64,000 nt of DNA from NCBI GenBank assembly GCA_009760855.2, contig WPIO01000012.1, positions 6,631,501-6,695,500 on the forward strand. Direction: 5' to 3'. Below, piece by piece: positions 11,650 through 23,439 of this stretch; within the stretch, counting starts at the first letter, position 1, and each line of letters begins with the position of its first letter. Source of the stretch: Cristatella mucedo (taxonomy: Eukaryota; Bryozoa; Phylactolaemata; Cristatellidae). The translations under genes and the position numbers were made by a program. Below the pieces are notes generated by a model. The model did not search any database and was not told the origin of the DNA. It saw only the letters and a list, made by a program, of their open reading frames with translations.

Positions 11650-13125
11650 TGAGACACCGAAAATGACGTGCAAAGCATGCTTCAGGTGTACAACAGCCTA
11701 CTTAAGAATGCAAACATGGGTAGAGTATCTGCTTGTTTTGCTCGATCTTTCGGCAGCTTTTGATACTATCGATCACCAAGTCCTTCTAGAGCACCTCTCA
11801 TCTCGCCTAGGCATCACTGGCGCTGCTCTGCTACAGTTCAGGTCCCATCTTAGTAGAAAACTCAAGAGTATTGATGTGACTGAACAAAGGTCATCCAAGG
11901 AAATTCTGAAATATGGGGTACCTCAGGGCTCCGTGCATGGTCCTGTTCTTTTCAAGGTTTGTACTCTCCCTCTTGCCCATGTGATTGCCAAGCACAATCT
12001 AAGCTTTCATTTCTATGGGGATGACACTCAGTTGTACCTTTGCTTTGATTCCTCCCAGCCCTTGAGCACGTCGAATTCTCTTTACTCCCTTGCTGCATGT
12101 ATTGATGACATCCGCACATAGATGGAAGCAAATTTTCTTGTATTGAATTATGATAAAACAGACTTGCTAGTTATGGGTAACCAAGTTGAATTCAGAAACT
12201 GGAAAGGCTAAAAGCCCAAACTCCGGTCTGCCAGCATATCTCTTTTTGAAACTGCACGAAATCGAGGTGCTATGTTCCAAAGTGACCTTTCGTTAGAAGA
12301 CCACATCAGCTCCACGGTCAATTCTACCTACTTTCAGCTACATAACATTGCTAAAAATCGGGCTTCTTTAGACAGGGATACTAAATCCAAGTTTCTCCAT
12401 GCATTTGTGACATCCCGCATTGACTTTATTGTAACTCACTGCTTGCTAACCTACCGGCCTGCGCAATCAGGTGCTTACAGCTGATGCAAAACTCTGCAGC
12501 TAGGCTTGTCTGTCGTGAGCTTGGAAGTTGCCACATCACACCACTTCTCGACTACCTGCACTGGCTAATAATAAAGCAACATGTCGACTTCAAGGTTTTG
12601 TCGCTCACTTTTAGGTCACTTCATTCTTTGCCCCCAGCCTATCTCTCAGATCTACTACCCCATCAAGCCAAGCATCATACCACCCACTTTTCGGAATCCA
12701 ACCGTTTACCATTAACTCGTACAAACTTCAAATCCTTTTGAGATCGTGCCTTTAGCTCTATGCTCCCAAAGCTTGGAGCTCACTCCCGACTTGCGTCATG
12801 ACATCCCCTGGCTTGACCACATTTATAAAGAAACTAAAAATGCACCTATTTAGCACAGCATTTAGTGGGTCCCTGCGATTCGTCCTTTATGTGTTTATGA
12901 GTTCTGGCACTGTGCAGGCTGCCACTAACCACACTTGCATGCTGAGCCTGCGTCACCCCTAACCATGCTATTCCTGTTGTTTATTGAGCATGGTGACACT
13001 AGCCATTCAATCATTTTTTCTTTGAATCAGATGTAAAGCACCTAGAAAGAGATTGAGTTCTCTGAGAGCGCCTTGTTAGGCGTGTTATTATTATTCCTAA
13101 TTTTATTAAAGACTATTTAAGACTA
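11650..13125 (+). mobile_element. LINE-A copy with RT core, 5'-truncated
   Basis: Encodes 'LLDLSAAFDTIDHQVL', 'GVPQGSVHGPVLF' and 'FYGDDTQLYLCFD', i.e. RT motifs of the L2/CR1 group. The catalytic box reads YGDD instead of YADD. The reading frame is broken near 12120 and 12484. The end shows the hairpin (GTAAAGC, AGAGATTGAGTTCTCT, GAGCGCC at about 13034-13075) and an ATTATTATT tail. It lacks the endonuclease region, the usual 5' truncation of non-LTR insertions. Confidence 0.9.
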
Positions 13126-13249
13126 TTAAAGATTATTTGTCTTCCTTCAGTGTCGGTCTTTGGTATCTCCGCAGTGAAATTCAAAATTTACCTATCGCGT
13201 TAATTCACCTATTCACAGAATTTACCTCCCCAGAGCCACACAGATTAGT

Positions 13250-13320
13250 GGATGATAGGCAGGAGAGTTTTATGTAGCCCACTCACAGCCTCAACGGCTT
13301 TCGGTACGCATTCGGCAGCC
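13250..13320 (-). mobile_element. LINE-B 3' UTR fragment
   Basis: On the minus strand 'TGTTGGCTGCCGAATGCGTA' then 'CGAAAGCCG' matches the LINE-B 3' region at 18.45, 39.6, 58.55 and 62.2 kb. It is cut at 13320 by the AAT tail of the next LINE-A copy. Confidence 0.7.
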
Positions 13321-13500
13321 AACATAATAATAATAATAATAATAATAATTCACTTGATAAAGCGCCCTCAGATAACTTAATCTCTCTCTAGGCGCTTTAC
13401 ATTTGCTGTAAAGTGAAATGCAATTGAATGGTAAGTAAAATCATGCTTGAAAAACAAACGAAATGAATAATATGGTTAGGGGTGACATGCACAGGGTCAG
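13321..13500 (-). mobile_element. LINE-A 3' end (minus)
   Basis: An (AAT)n tail, then CACTTGATAAAGCGCCCTC and the rest of the hairpin, then the 3' UTR with GGTTAGGGGTGACATGCAC. It includes no ORF. Confidence 0.85.
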
Positions 13501-13504
13501 CATG

Positions 13505-13975
13505 CAAATCATTCTTTGGATCCAGCATACCCACCAGATCCACTGCCCCACCAGTCTAACATCTGTCCACCTGCTTTTTGGAAACTAACTGTTTACGTAC
13601 AAATATCAAATCCTTTGGAGACCGTGCCTTTAGTATGTATGCTCGGAAGGTCTGGAACTTGCTTCCGACTTCCGACGAGACTTCTCCTGACAAGACCAAA
13701 TTTCAAAAGAAACTAAAAATGGATCTATATATCACATCACATAATGAGTCTCTATGACTCGTCCTGTATGTGCTTATGCATGATGACACTGTGTATGCTG
13801 CCACTAACCATACTTGCATGTTGACCCTGTGCTTGTCACCCATAACCATGTCATTCTTGTTGTTTATTGAGCATGCTAGCACTAACTATTTGATCGTGCT
13901 TCCTGAGGGCCTAAAAACAAATTGAGTCTCTGTGGGCGATATATTCATTGTATTATTATTATTATTATTATTATA
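13505..13975 (+). mobile_element. LINE-A 3' end (plus), head-to-head with previous copy
   Basis: Starts in the ORF C-terminus ('LDPAYPPDPLPHQSN'), continues through the 3' UTR and a mutated hairpin (about 13905-13950), and ends with (ATT)n at 13957-13972. Confidence 0.8.
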
Positions 13976-14329
13976 AGTTTATTAGAACCGGTGGTACAAC
14001 ATGCGACAGTGATGCAGCAGCCATGCGACTCTAATAGCCTGCACTGAATCACCAAGGAATCGCAGGCAAAGCGCAAGCTTCAATCAGATGGGCGAGCAGA
14101 AAGCAAAACGAAGTGCCTTAGCACAGTGATTGGGTCGGTGATCCAGAGCGAAACAGGTTTTGATGGGACACAATCTCGCCTGATCCTCCTTCCAGCAGTA
14201 TCCTCCTCCTTCATTTCACGTGATTCAGAGCCACCTCTCACTTGGCTGCAGCAGTCTGCCCTGAACGTCTGCATTCATCCTGTGCAAATGGGCGACGGCA
14301 AAAAGTGGTCGATCCAGTGATGATATGAT

Positions 14330-14456
14330 GCAATTCATTTTCAAAGCGCTCAGTGAAAACTCAATCTCTATCCAGGCGCTGCACGTGTGTCGCAGGGCAG
14401 GAGCCCACGACTTCGTCGTCAAGGTGAGGGCCTTAACCCCAGGGCCAAACCAGGGC
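14330..14456 (-). mobile_element. SINE-1 copy
   Basis: On the minus strand: TTTGGCCCTGGGGTTAAGG (A box), a decayed B box near 14395-14408 (GTGGGCTCCTGCC), then the LINE-A-type hairpin at 14344-14378. Confidence 0.7.
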
Positions 14457-14459
14457 AGG

Positions 14460-15345
14460 AGCTAGGTGACATTCACTGTGGCTGCTGTGACCGGTCGTCA
14501 TAAATCTCAGCACAGATACAAAACCAGATTGCGTCAATTGCACGCAGTAATCGCAGGTATCAGACACGGGAACTATTGTGAAAGCAAACTGTAGCCAAGA
14601 AAAATTGCAGCAAAATCTTTTCTCTGCTATGGAGCTACGGATGCGAAATAACTGACAGGCACTTCGCGGTTTCAATGTGCATCTCGGCAATCTGAGACCT
14701 ATTCATCTCAGAGGTTGGAAATTGTCAAAGGTTTCAGAAAAGGTCTCTGAAGCACTTTATTAAGCCTCCGGCAAGCCATGCTTTTTGGCTCCAAAGATGT
14801 AAAAGAATGATGTCGTTCAGCTAAATTCGCGATAAGTGAAAGTGTACGATATATACTTACAAAACACGGCAGGAAGAAGAGCCTGTAGGCTAGGTGCAAG
14901 CATGCAGACTACAGCAGCACATGTCGCGAGGTCCTAAGAAAATGATCGAGCCACTAAGTTTTGCAGACAGCTAGAATCGCCAAAACAGTCAAAACGCTGC
15001 GGTGCCCTGCAAAATTAGAAAGGCGCATTCAATTTTGGACGAGGCAGAGACGACCGCGAAAATCTTAGCATGAACCCGACGTCGAACTTGCCAATGCAAG
15101 CACTTTGGAATTGCAAGTTGTTTTGTTTCGCGACGATACGGGTGCAGCACATCCCTTAAGCCCCAATAAAACGATCTTTTCCAATGAAAGGCCTGCGAAG
15201 AAAATCCAAAGCTGCCCCTGCTCCTACGTACGACAGCAGACAGGGAGAAGCAGCCGGTCTCACACGGTGAACGGAGCACCGGTCGGCAAGCAGCCGAACC
15301 GAAGTCCATGAGAGCAGCGAGTGAAAATAGTCATCACCAGTGGAC
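14460..15345. other. Unassigned intergenic DNA
   Basis: No domain-bearing frame or repeat recognised. Short open frames on both strands at 14.99-15.31 kb overlap each other and lack support. The region ends where the ATTGC-box array begins. Confidence 0.3.
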
Positions 15346-15349
15346 AGGG

Positions 15350-17950
15350 CCCTTCGCCTCAGATTATGTCCAGCCGGCTTCGACGAATTACCGCAATCCA
15401 CAGCAATCCACCTCGATCCATTCGAATTACGCCGACATCGACCAGACATGATGCCAAGCTCAAATTTTGCAGTTATAAAGTAGTACACTTTCGAATTTAT
15501 CTGCCCACCAAATTGCATGATGCTGCATGAAGGCCGACTTATGCAAATGAACTTCGAAGCCGGACGCATGGACCTCAACCCACCACAATCCATTCTAGTT
15601 CCCGTCAAATCCACCAAGCATCAGCTGCACACACCTCTAAACAATTCGGAATATCAAACTAAGCTATGCCTACAATATACCCAGAAGGTTTCGCACGCTT
15701 CTGCTCACGCGTTCTCACAATGTCCACTGAAATAAGATTAGGGTGGTCCAGGCCAATATCGAAATCCACAGCAATCCACTTTATTCCAACAGGGAACCAA
15801 AGAAATCATGTTCGAAAAGCTCCTTGTTTGGTTGCATATACGACAGAGTATACACGAACGAGAAATCTAAATGGCTTCGTCACCCAGCATCTACCAGTCT
15901 ATTTTTAATGAACCGTTATAGATTTCTGCATTTTCTCAGGCCGTTGCTGTTGATTGCCGCGCATCGACCTCGAACATACATTCGCTATTGGATGAAAGAA
16001 TGCGGTTGCACTTTTAATACTGAGCACTGTAATAAGCTAATAAAATCGGATCTTCTCCAACCAGCTTTGTTTGTAATTGTAACCGACAATCGCAGATTCC
16101 TGTATAGTCTTGGGCAATTGCCGTTGATAGCCATGCACTTCCCAAGGTTTAACGCACAAAATGACAGCGTGTGCGCCCAGAGTGAGCGTTATGTGGTAGG
16201 ACAATTGCAAATTCAAACGGCCGATTTCCAGCAAATTTGAAAGTATAGTAGAGGCCGGCGGATTGCCATCGACTGCTGTGCATTGCCCTCGATTGTGTTT
16301 TTATTGATTGTTTAAAGGCATGTGGCCAGGACTTTTAATTCAGTGCATTGCAATAAGCGTGAAAAGTTGGAGCGTCTCTCTGCAATTGTCGGTCCATTTG
16401 TAACTGACCGTTATGAATTGGCGTATTTCTCCGGGCCATTGCCGTCAATTGCCGTGCGTTTCAGTAGATTGAACTCACACAATGGGTGAAAATTATGCAG
16501 GCATGCAGGTATATTTTACGTGGAACGAGAGCTGCAGTTTACTGTAGCCAATCTTGTCAATTTTCCACTGATTCTGCTTTCGGCCCCTACCATGGCTGTG
16601 GAATGCCGTGCATTGCTGACAGTTAACGAGGAAAGCATTTTAAAAGCGCAACGGCTTTACTTTGGACGCAGTGGAATTTTATACGTAATGACAATTGGGG
16701 CTTCGAGCTGCCAAGTTCTCGTCAATTTGAAAGTCTTACAACTTCACTTTTAGCACAAGGAAATGCGAAATGCGATGACAATAAGCACTTCATGCAGGCA
16801 ATTTGTGGACGACTAGCCATGGATTGTAGTAGATTACTCATTCAAACCGAGCCGTTGCCATAGATTGCCATGCATTGCCCGAAATTTTACTGATGCAATT
16901 GATTAAAATGATGTGCGACTTTAAACAGTGTGCTTTTTAACATGCATTCAATATTGGAGCATTGCGAAACGGATTTCAGGGTATTTTGCATGGGATTGCT
17001 GTAGATTTCAGTATTGGCCCGGGCCATTGCAGTCAATTGCAGTGCATTGCTTCCAAATGGTTGAGACAATTGTAGTAATATTATGCTAGTACACAATAAC
17101 CGAAGATTAGAGCACCATGCAATCATTATTCGAGCTTAAAGTGAACGTACTTTGGTCGTTTTGCGGGTAATAGTGGAGTGATGTACTGGCCTGGCAGTTG
17201 CAGTCGATTGCAGTGCATTGCTGCAGAATGGTCGAGGCAATTACAGTAAAGTTATGCGAGTTCACAATAACCAAAGAGTAGAGCAGAATGAACTCATAAT
17301 TAAAGCTTCTAGTGTACTCGTTCTGGTCTCTGTGCGGCGGATTGCCGCGGATTGAGGTGGATTGCAGTTTGGGACCGGGCTGTTGCAGTCGGTTGTAATT
17401 CATTGCATGATAACTCTTGTGCATAATCGGGTAAAACTTTTTGGGTGCACTTTGAACTGAGTAGTCCTGTATGCAACGTCAGTTAGAGATTCGCGATGAC
17501 AATTTGATGATGAATTGCAGTGGATTGCAATAGTTTCCAAGGTCATTTCAGGCGATTGCTGCCCATTGATACAGTGCGAGGATGCACAATTTTTTTTTAT
17601 TTTACGTTGTTTCGCACTAAACACAGTGCACTTTAATATGCAATAAAAACTGGAGCTGGGCCCAATGTATTTCTGTTGTTATGCAGTGGATTCGGTGGAT
17701 TTACTTGGATTGTGGTATTGGTCCGGGTACTACACCGATCACCTTCAATTCTTATCGGAATACCCTGACCACCTTGCCAGTTCGAATAGCGATAGAGCTG
17801 CCATTTACAAAATAGGCTTTCTAAGACTCCACTTTATTCAATGTTAAATGAATGACCGTTCAGATTTCAAATTTAGAGCTCACGTGACTGCAAGTTCTCG
17901 ATTGTAAGCTATTGCCTTCCATAGCCCTGGCCAGCATGCCTCGGCAAATG
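15350..17950. repeat. Diverged tandem array, ~170-190 bp units with 10-bp-phased ATTGC boxes
   Basis: Each unit contains a 50-70 bp block in which ATTGC/GATTGC-type boxes recur every 10 bases (for example at 16990-17050, 17335-17405 and 17510-17570), often around a central CCGGGCC-like step. Block ends (GCATTGC or its variant) fall near 15965, 16140, 16470, 16616, 16878, 17050, 17221, 17405, 17573 and 17760, mostly 146-194 bp apart. The inter-block part often contains AGTGCACTTTAA-like and AATAA-rich stretches. The first part (about 15350-15800) has the same boxes in reverse orientation (GCAATCCAC). Open frames across the array are not conserved between units, so it is not coding. It could be an old satellite or a relic of a minisatellite-bearing element. 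Confidence 0.75.
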
Positions 17951-18029
17951 CGGCAAAAGTAAAGTGCGTAGACAGAGATTTTTCCCCTGAATGCGCCATA
18001 TCAACCTGCATAAAATAACAAATTATATG
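17951..18029. other. Spacer
   Basis: Short AT-rich spacer between the array and a SINE-1 copy; nothing further seen. Confidence 0.3.
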
Positions 18030-18118
18030 TCATTTGTATTGTGCCCCAAGTGAACGTGATCTCTATTCAGGCGCTTCACATGTGCCTTAAGGCTCGAGCC
18101 AACTACCTCAGCATGGCA
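18030..18118 (-). mobile_element. SINE-1 copy, 5'-truncated
   Basis: Keeps the hairpin tail (GAGAT core at 18056-18060 with a GCGCC arm) and the B box region (GGCTCGAGCC at 18091-18100). The A-box half is lost. Confidence 0.65.
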
Positions 18119-18247
18119 CGACTTTTTTTGTTGAAATGGAAGCTGCATGGCCATTAGAATACAGGTGCTGCCTAGATCGTACGGGACATTAAGCCCCGTA
18201 CCACGGACTGATGCTAATGCTCAGTCACGAATTAATATTAATGTGAC

Positions 18248-18248
<1 letters not shown>

Positions 18249-18280
<32 letters not shown>
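18249..18280. repeat. (TA)n microsatellite
   Basis: About 16 TA units. Confidence 0.95.
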
Positions 18281-18281
<1 letters not shown>

Positions 18282-18344
18282 CTTTATATGTAAAGTGTTA
18301 TTACATGAAGCTCAAACGAGGAAAATCGTAAATTTTGAATCGAT

Positions 18345-19195
18345 GGAATGCAACGTATATTAATGCAAAGTATCTCCGTCTGTAACTTCTCGAAGCCATA
18401 GAGACCATGTGGGTGTTACGGAAGAGAGTTGTGTATAACGCATTCAACCGCCGAAGCGACTTTCGGTACGCAATCGATAGCCAACAGACTTTGTCTCACA
18501 CAACAAAGTAAAAGTGGTAAGCCTAGCAGAGTCAGGAGAGCAGTTGAGGTAGTTAGTAGCATGGAAGTAGCAGGTCAGGAACGCTGAAAACGATGAGCCA
18601 TAGTCGGCAGCAGGAGAGTAGTTGTCGTTTCGTAAGAATTGTGGAAGCGAGTTCCACAGTCCAGGACCTGCAGAGCTAAAGCTTCTATCGCCAACGAACT
18701 TTCAGTCGTGGAATGGAATACCTAATTTATTGTCCACTCAGGACCTGAGGGCGCGAACAGGCTGAAACTGTTGCAGCAGGTCAGCTAGGTACGAAGAAGC
18801 CAAGCGGTGGCGGGCGTTGTGGGTCAGCGTAAGAACTTTGCTCTGTATCCTTTGCTTAACCGGCATCCATCCTAGCTCTTTTAGCAAAGGAGACACGTGC
18901 TCAAACCTCTGGGGCTTGATTGCGCATAGAAAGAGATTGAGTTCTCTGAGGGCGCTTTATCAAGTGCATTATCAGCATTATCACTAATATTGAAGACTAG
19001 CCTTGCAGCCATATTCATAGTCAGCTGCAATGGCCTAGTTGCTTTCTTTGGTAGCCCAGCCAAAAGGATATTACAATAATCAAGCCGAGACAGAACTAAG
19101 AAGCTAGTTCAATTTTTTGCATGCCACTGTGGAAGACAGCTGCTAATCTTAAACAGGTATCGGACGTGATGGCTAGCTGTAGAATTAGTCTTCTG
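18345..19195 (-). mobile_element. LINE-B: ORF2 C-terminus and 3' UTR
   Basis: Minus strand, continuing the element at 20331-22760 after the nested LINE-A. It encodes 'LVLSRLDYCNILLAGLPKKA', then 'FEHVSPLLKELGWMPVKQRI' and 'GDRSFSSAGPGLWNSLPQFL', the typical end of an L2/CR1-group ORF2. The 3' UTR (18540-18345) contains 'TCTGTTGGCTATCGA' and ends near 'GTTACAGACGGAGATAC'. A short LINE-A hairpin with its tail (about 18928-18990) interrupts the coding part. Confidence 0.8.
18925..18992 (+). mobile_element. LINE-A hairpin-only insertion inside LINE-B
   Basis: GAAAGAGATTGAGTTCTCT, GAGGGCGCTTTATC and an ATT-like tail, without any LINE-A ORF, break the LINE-B frame between 'AARLVFN' and 'FEHVSPL'. 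It is either an extremely truncated LINE-A or the tail of a SINE-1. Confidence 0.65.
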
Positions 19196-20330
19196 AATGA
19201 TGTGATTGCCAAGCACAATCTAGGCTTTCACTTCTATGCGGATGACACTCAGTTGTACCTTTGCTTTGATCCCTCCCAGCCTTCGAGCACCTCAAATTCT
19301 CTCAACTCACTAGCTGCATGCATTGATGACATCCGCACATGGATGGCAGCAAATTTTCTAAAACTAAACGATGATAAACCTAACTTACTTGTTATGGGCA
19401 AACCCAGTGTGATTCAGAGATTGGAAAGGGTGACGCTCAAAATTGGCTCTGCCAGCATATCTCCAGTTGAATCAGCTCGAAATCTAGATGTCATATTCCA
19501 AAGCGACCTTTCGTTAGACGACCATATCAGCTCCACAGTCAAATCCGCCTATTTTCAGCTTTATAACATTGCTAAAATTCGGGCTTGTTTAGATAAAGAT
19601 ACCACATCTAAGTTGGTCCATGCATTCGTGACATCCCGTCTCGACTTCTGCAACTCACTGCTTACTGGCCTACCAGCATGTGCGATCAGGCGATTGCAGC
19701 TGGTGCAAAACTTGGCAGCTAGACTTGTCTGTCGTGAGTGTCGCAGTTGCCACATTACTCCACTTCTCGCCGACCTGCACTGGCTATCAGTCAAGCAACG
19801 GATTGACTTCAAGGTTTTGTCGCTCACTTTTAGGTCCCTTCATTTTATGGCTCCAGCCTATCTTTCAGATATACTACCCCATCAGGCCAAGCATCGTACC
19901 ACCCGCTTTTCGGAATCCAACAGTCTAGAAATACCTCATACAAACCTTAAATCCTTTGGAGAACGTGCATTTAGTTCGTATGCTCCCAAAGCCTGGAACT
20001 CCCTCCCGACCTGCGTCAGAACATCCCCTGACCTGACCACATTTAAAAGGAACCTAAAAACACACCTATTTAGGACAGCATTTAGTGGGTCCCTGTGATC
20101 CGTCCTTGATGTGCTTATGCGTGCTGACACTGCATGCTGCCACTAACCACATTCGCATGCTGACGCTGTGCATGTCACCCCTAACCATATTATTCATTTT
20201 GTTTGTTTTTCAAGCATGATTTTACTTACCATTTAATTGCATTTCACTTTGCAGCAAATTTAAAGCGCCTAGAGAGAGATTAAGTTCTCTGAGGGCGCTT
20301 TATCAAGTGAATTATTATTATTATTATTAT
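19196..20330 (+). mobile_element. LINE-A copy nested in LINE-B, long open frame
   Basis: One frame runs from the RT box 'FYADDTQLYLCFD' to 'LKTHLFRTAFSGSL' (stop at about 20098), one of the best preserved LINE-A frames here. Motifs include 'IDDIRTWMAANFLKLN', 'SRLDFCNSLLTGLP' and 'APKAWNSLPTCVR'. The 3' UTR follows, with the hairpin stems AAAGCGCC (20262-20269) and GGCGCTTT (20294-20301), then an (ATT)n tail. It sits in the opposite orientation to the host LINE-B and has no obvious target duplication. Confidence 0.92.
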
Positions 20331-22760
20331 AAGCTTTTAAAACTGAGGTAGCTGTCGAAAACACCTAAATTTTGAGCACTTGATGATGGTTGCACAACAG
20401 CATCAACTATTAGAAGAGCAAAGCCTTTTAATCCAGCCACACGCTTAGAGTGTCCTATGAGCAGCAGTTCGGTTTTATCGCCATTTAATTGCATGAAGTT
20501 TTCCTACATCCAGGATCGAAAGTCGGCAAGGCAAGCATTCAGTTTCTTAGTTGCGGCAGCAGATTCCGACCGTTTGAATGACAAGTACATCTGAGTATCG
20601 TCAGCATAAAAGTGATATCCTATTCCATGGGCCTTAATCAATTTTCCCAGAGGTTGAGTATAAATAGAGAACAGCAAGGGACCGAGTACAGACCCTTGGG
20701 GGACTCCACAGGTGAACCGTCACGCGTGTGAGACCTGCCGCCCACACGACATGGATTGAACACGATTAGACAAGTACTATTTAAACCACGCTAGTGTTCC
20801 GTCTGACAGACCGATCGTTGTTCTCAATCGTTCAAGTAGAACATCGTGATCAATTGTGTTGAAGCAGCTGACAGATCTTTCAGAACTAGGGCAGTGATAT
20901 TCCCGTCATCGTTGCCACGTAGAATGTCATTGTTAACACGGAGGAGAGCAGTTTCAGTGGAGTGCTGCCTCTTGAACCCTGATTGAAATGTTTCTGACAT
21001 TTAATTCTTTTCAATAAGTTCAACCAGCTGCTTAGCAACAATTTTTTCAAGAATCTTTGACAAGAAAGGAAGAAGGGAAACTGGGCGATAGTTTGCTAGG
21101 ACCTGTGTATTTAATCCGGGCTTTTTTAAGTATGGGTCTAACGACTGCCGATTTGAAGGACTTGGATACGACCCCTTTTTCCAAAGAAGCATTAAAAATC
21201 TCATTATGGTAGGGCTAAGTTTGTCTGCCAGTGAAGACCATGGAGATGATGGTAGAGTGTCTTCAGGAGACGAGCTCTTTTTACTAGCCCTTATTAAAGT
21301 AGCCACATCGCATGCAAAAACCTCGGAAAACCGTTTACGGAAGGTCGCAGGATGTGAATCCACAACGGCTTTACTTGGAGGGGGCTTAATGGAGGCACGA
21401 ATGTGCACAATTTTTTCAGTTAATATGGCTAAAAACTATGCGGCTGAGCCGTTAGTATCTGGGGAGTCGGACCCACCAGCATTGGCCTGTAAATTGTGTA
21501 CTGTCTTACAAATCTGTTTTTGGTCCGACTGGCAGGAATTCAGTTTTCGAGTAAACCAGAAGCCCTGGCTTTCTTAAGCTTCTGCGTGTAAACTCGAAGG
21601 AAGTCTTTGAAATTGACTAGACCTGCATCAGTCTCCGATTTCTTACAACGACGTTCCAGCCTGCGCTAAACACGGCGCATCTTTTGAAGTTTTTTTTAAA
21701 GTGAAAGGAATCTCTGTGACTCTGGACACGGATAGAATGTACGGGAGCATGCTTATCAAGAGCACTCCTAAGTATCATGTTTACTGCATGAGTTAGGGTA
21801 TCGAGGCTGTCGCTCGAGTCTGGGTGCAGATGAAGAAGACCCGAATCACAAACAGATTTCAAAAATGTGTCTTTGTCAATGCTTTTTAAGTTGCCTGGCT
21901 GGACCAGTTCGACATTACCCTGTAAGTACAAGGGAGCAGGAACAGTAAACGAGACCGAACATGGATCCGTGAGGGTCAGCGGGAACACCAAGAAGTCAGT
22001 GGGAAAGACATCTTCAGTGATCACGAAATCTAGAATATGGCCACCGACGTGCGTGGTATGATTAATGTGTTGGACCAAATCAAAATTCTCCAGACAGTCG
22101 AGAAATGAGCGGACCTGGCTTTTGATAGGATTGTCAACGTGAATATTGAAGTCTCCAGCAATCAGTAACGGCCTGTCACACACACATATTTTAGCGAGGA
22201 ACTCCGAAAACTCCTGTACAAACAAGTTTATACAGCCAGAAGGAGGTCGGTATATCGCAACACAGTGAGAGGCATTGTCTTTGATGAGGACCTGGTTGCC
22301 ACTGATTCAAGCGACGGCCATTGCGAAAAGCTGCACATCGCACAGAGCCAAACAAATCGCGGACAACAATTGCAACGCCGCCACCAACCTTGTCAGATCA
22401 AGCATGGCCGGATAGAATGAGAATCCGGGCGGGGTGGTATCACATATGCAGCTACCGGAACAAGGCGTTATCCAAGCTTCGATCAGCAGAAATGCATCTA
22501 GCTTCTCCTGGACTACCCGATCGCGGATAAGTAGCCCCTTGGTTCTTAGCGAGCGGACAATTAGTAGGCGGAATTTAAGAGGCTGTCTAACAACTGCGAG
22601 ATGCCGATGAAGTGGCTTGTATTCAAGTCGGCGTGTAGCCGTCCCGCCAGACGAGGGCCCTCGAATTCGAATTGGACCTTAGTAACGGCCGCCGGTCGAC
22701 GTTTCACAACATGCTGAGGCATGGCAGGTAAGTTACTACCGCAACGAGCGCTATTCAGCG
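20331..22760 (-). mobile_element. LINE-B: endonuclease and reverse transcriptase part of ORF2
   Basis: Minus strand. N-terminal APE-type endonuclease: 'FRLLIVRSLRTKG' (about 22570), 'IYRPPSGCINLF', 'LLIAGDFNIHVDN' (about 22155) and 'GHILDFVITEDVFPTD' (about 22020). Then the RT: 'ANYRPVSLLPFLSKILEKIV' (about 21080), '[12 protein letters not shown]' and '[13 protein letters not shown]' (about 20600). Several stops and frameshifts make it inactive. The fragment from 22600 to 22760 may hold the ORF2 start or the end of ORF1; I cannot decide. Together with 18345-19195 this is roughly 3.3 kb of LINE-B split by LINE-A. Confidence 0.88.
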
Positions 22761-22899
22761 CTTTAAACTTAAGGATCCTGGGTTTGATAGCCTAGCTGTT
22801 GATATGGCGAACGCAGGATGCAGGAAGGTTCTCACTGACCCGCCGAAGGGGGCCCGCCGGTAGGTATCGACTACTGGCGACATCGCACTTTATGCTAAG

Positions 22900-23205
22900 C
22901 AGGTGGAGGTTATACCTATAGTTCTCATGCTCCCAAAGCCCGTAGCTCACTCCCAGCTGACGCAACAACACCCTCACTTGATTACATTAAAACAGGAGCA
23001 ACATTAGCACCTGTTTCTCACAGAATTCGCTACGCGCTTGTGAATTGTCGTGTATGTGCTTAAGCGCGATGGTGCTATGCATGTTGTAACTAACCACATT
23101 TACATCCTTTCCTTACAGTATTTGTAAAGTGCTTAGAAAGAGATTTTGTTCTCTGGGGGCTATGCACAAAAATATATTATCACTATTGTTATTAATAATA
23201 TCAAA
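22900..23205 (+). mobile_element. LINE-A 3' end, decayed
   Basis: Begins 'GTTCTCATGCTCCCAAAGCC' (the 'SYAPKAW' region of the ORF), has a shortened 3' UTR and a mutated hairpin (GAAAGAGATTTTGTTCTCT near 23136-23154), and ends AT-rich. Confidence 0.75.
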
Positions 23206-23439
23206 TATATATTACATATCCTAGCTCTCTAAGCATATAGGAAAAAGATGGATAGAAAACGAGAAGTAATAATGCACTCAAAATATTCATCCGATAGTGG
23301 CTGGTCATATTTCTAATAGTACAAGAACAGTAGGCTATACGCCCTGGCGCAACTAAAGACGGTATTAGGTTATATGGGTTTGTCAGCCATCGGCTGTTAT
23401 TAAATCTCGAATAGTCTCGCGAGTCGCACGAGATTTCGA

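Noticed and set aside
15743-16240. A 165-residue frame within the ATTGC array.
   Set aside because: It is not conserved between array units and crosses the orientation switch.
15350-17950. CRISPR array.
   Set aside because: The host is eukaryotic, units are diverged and there are no uniform repeats with unique spacers of constant length.
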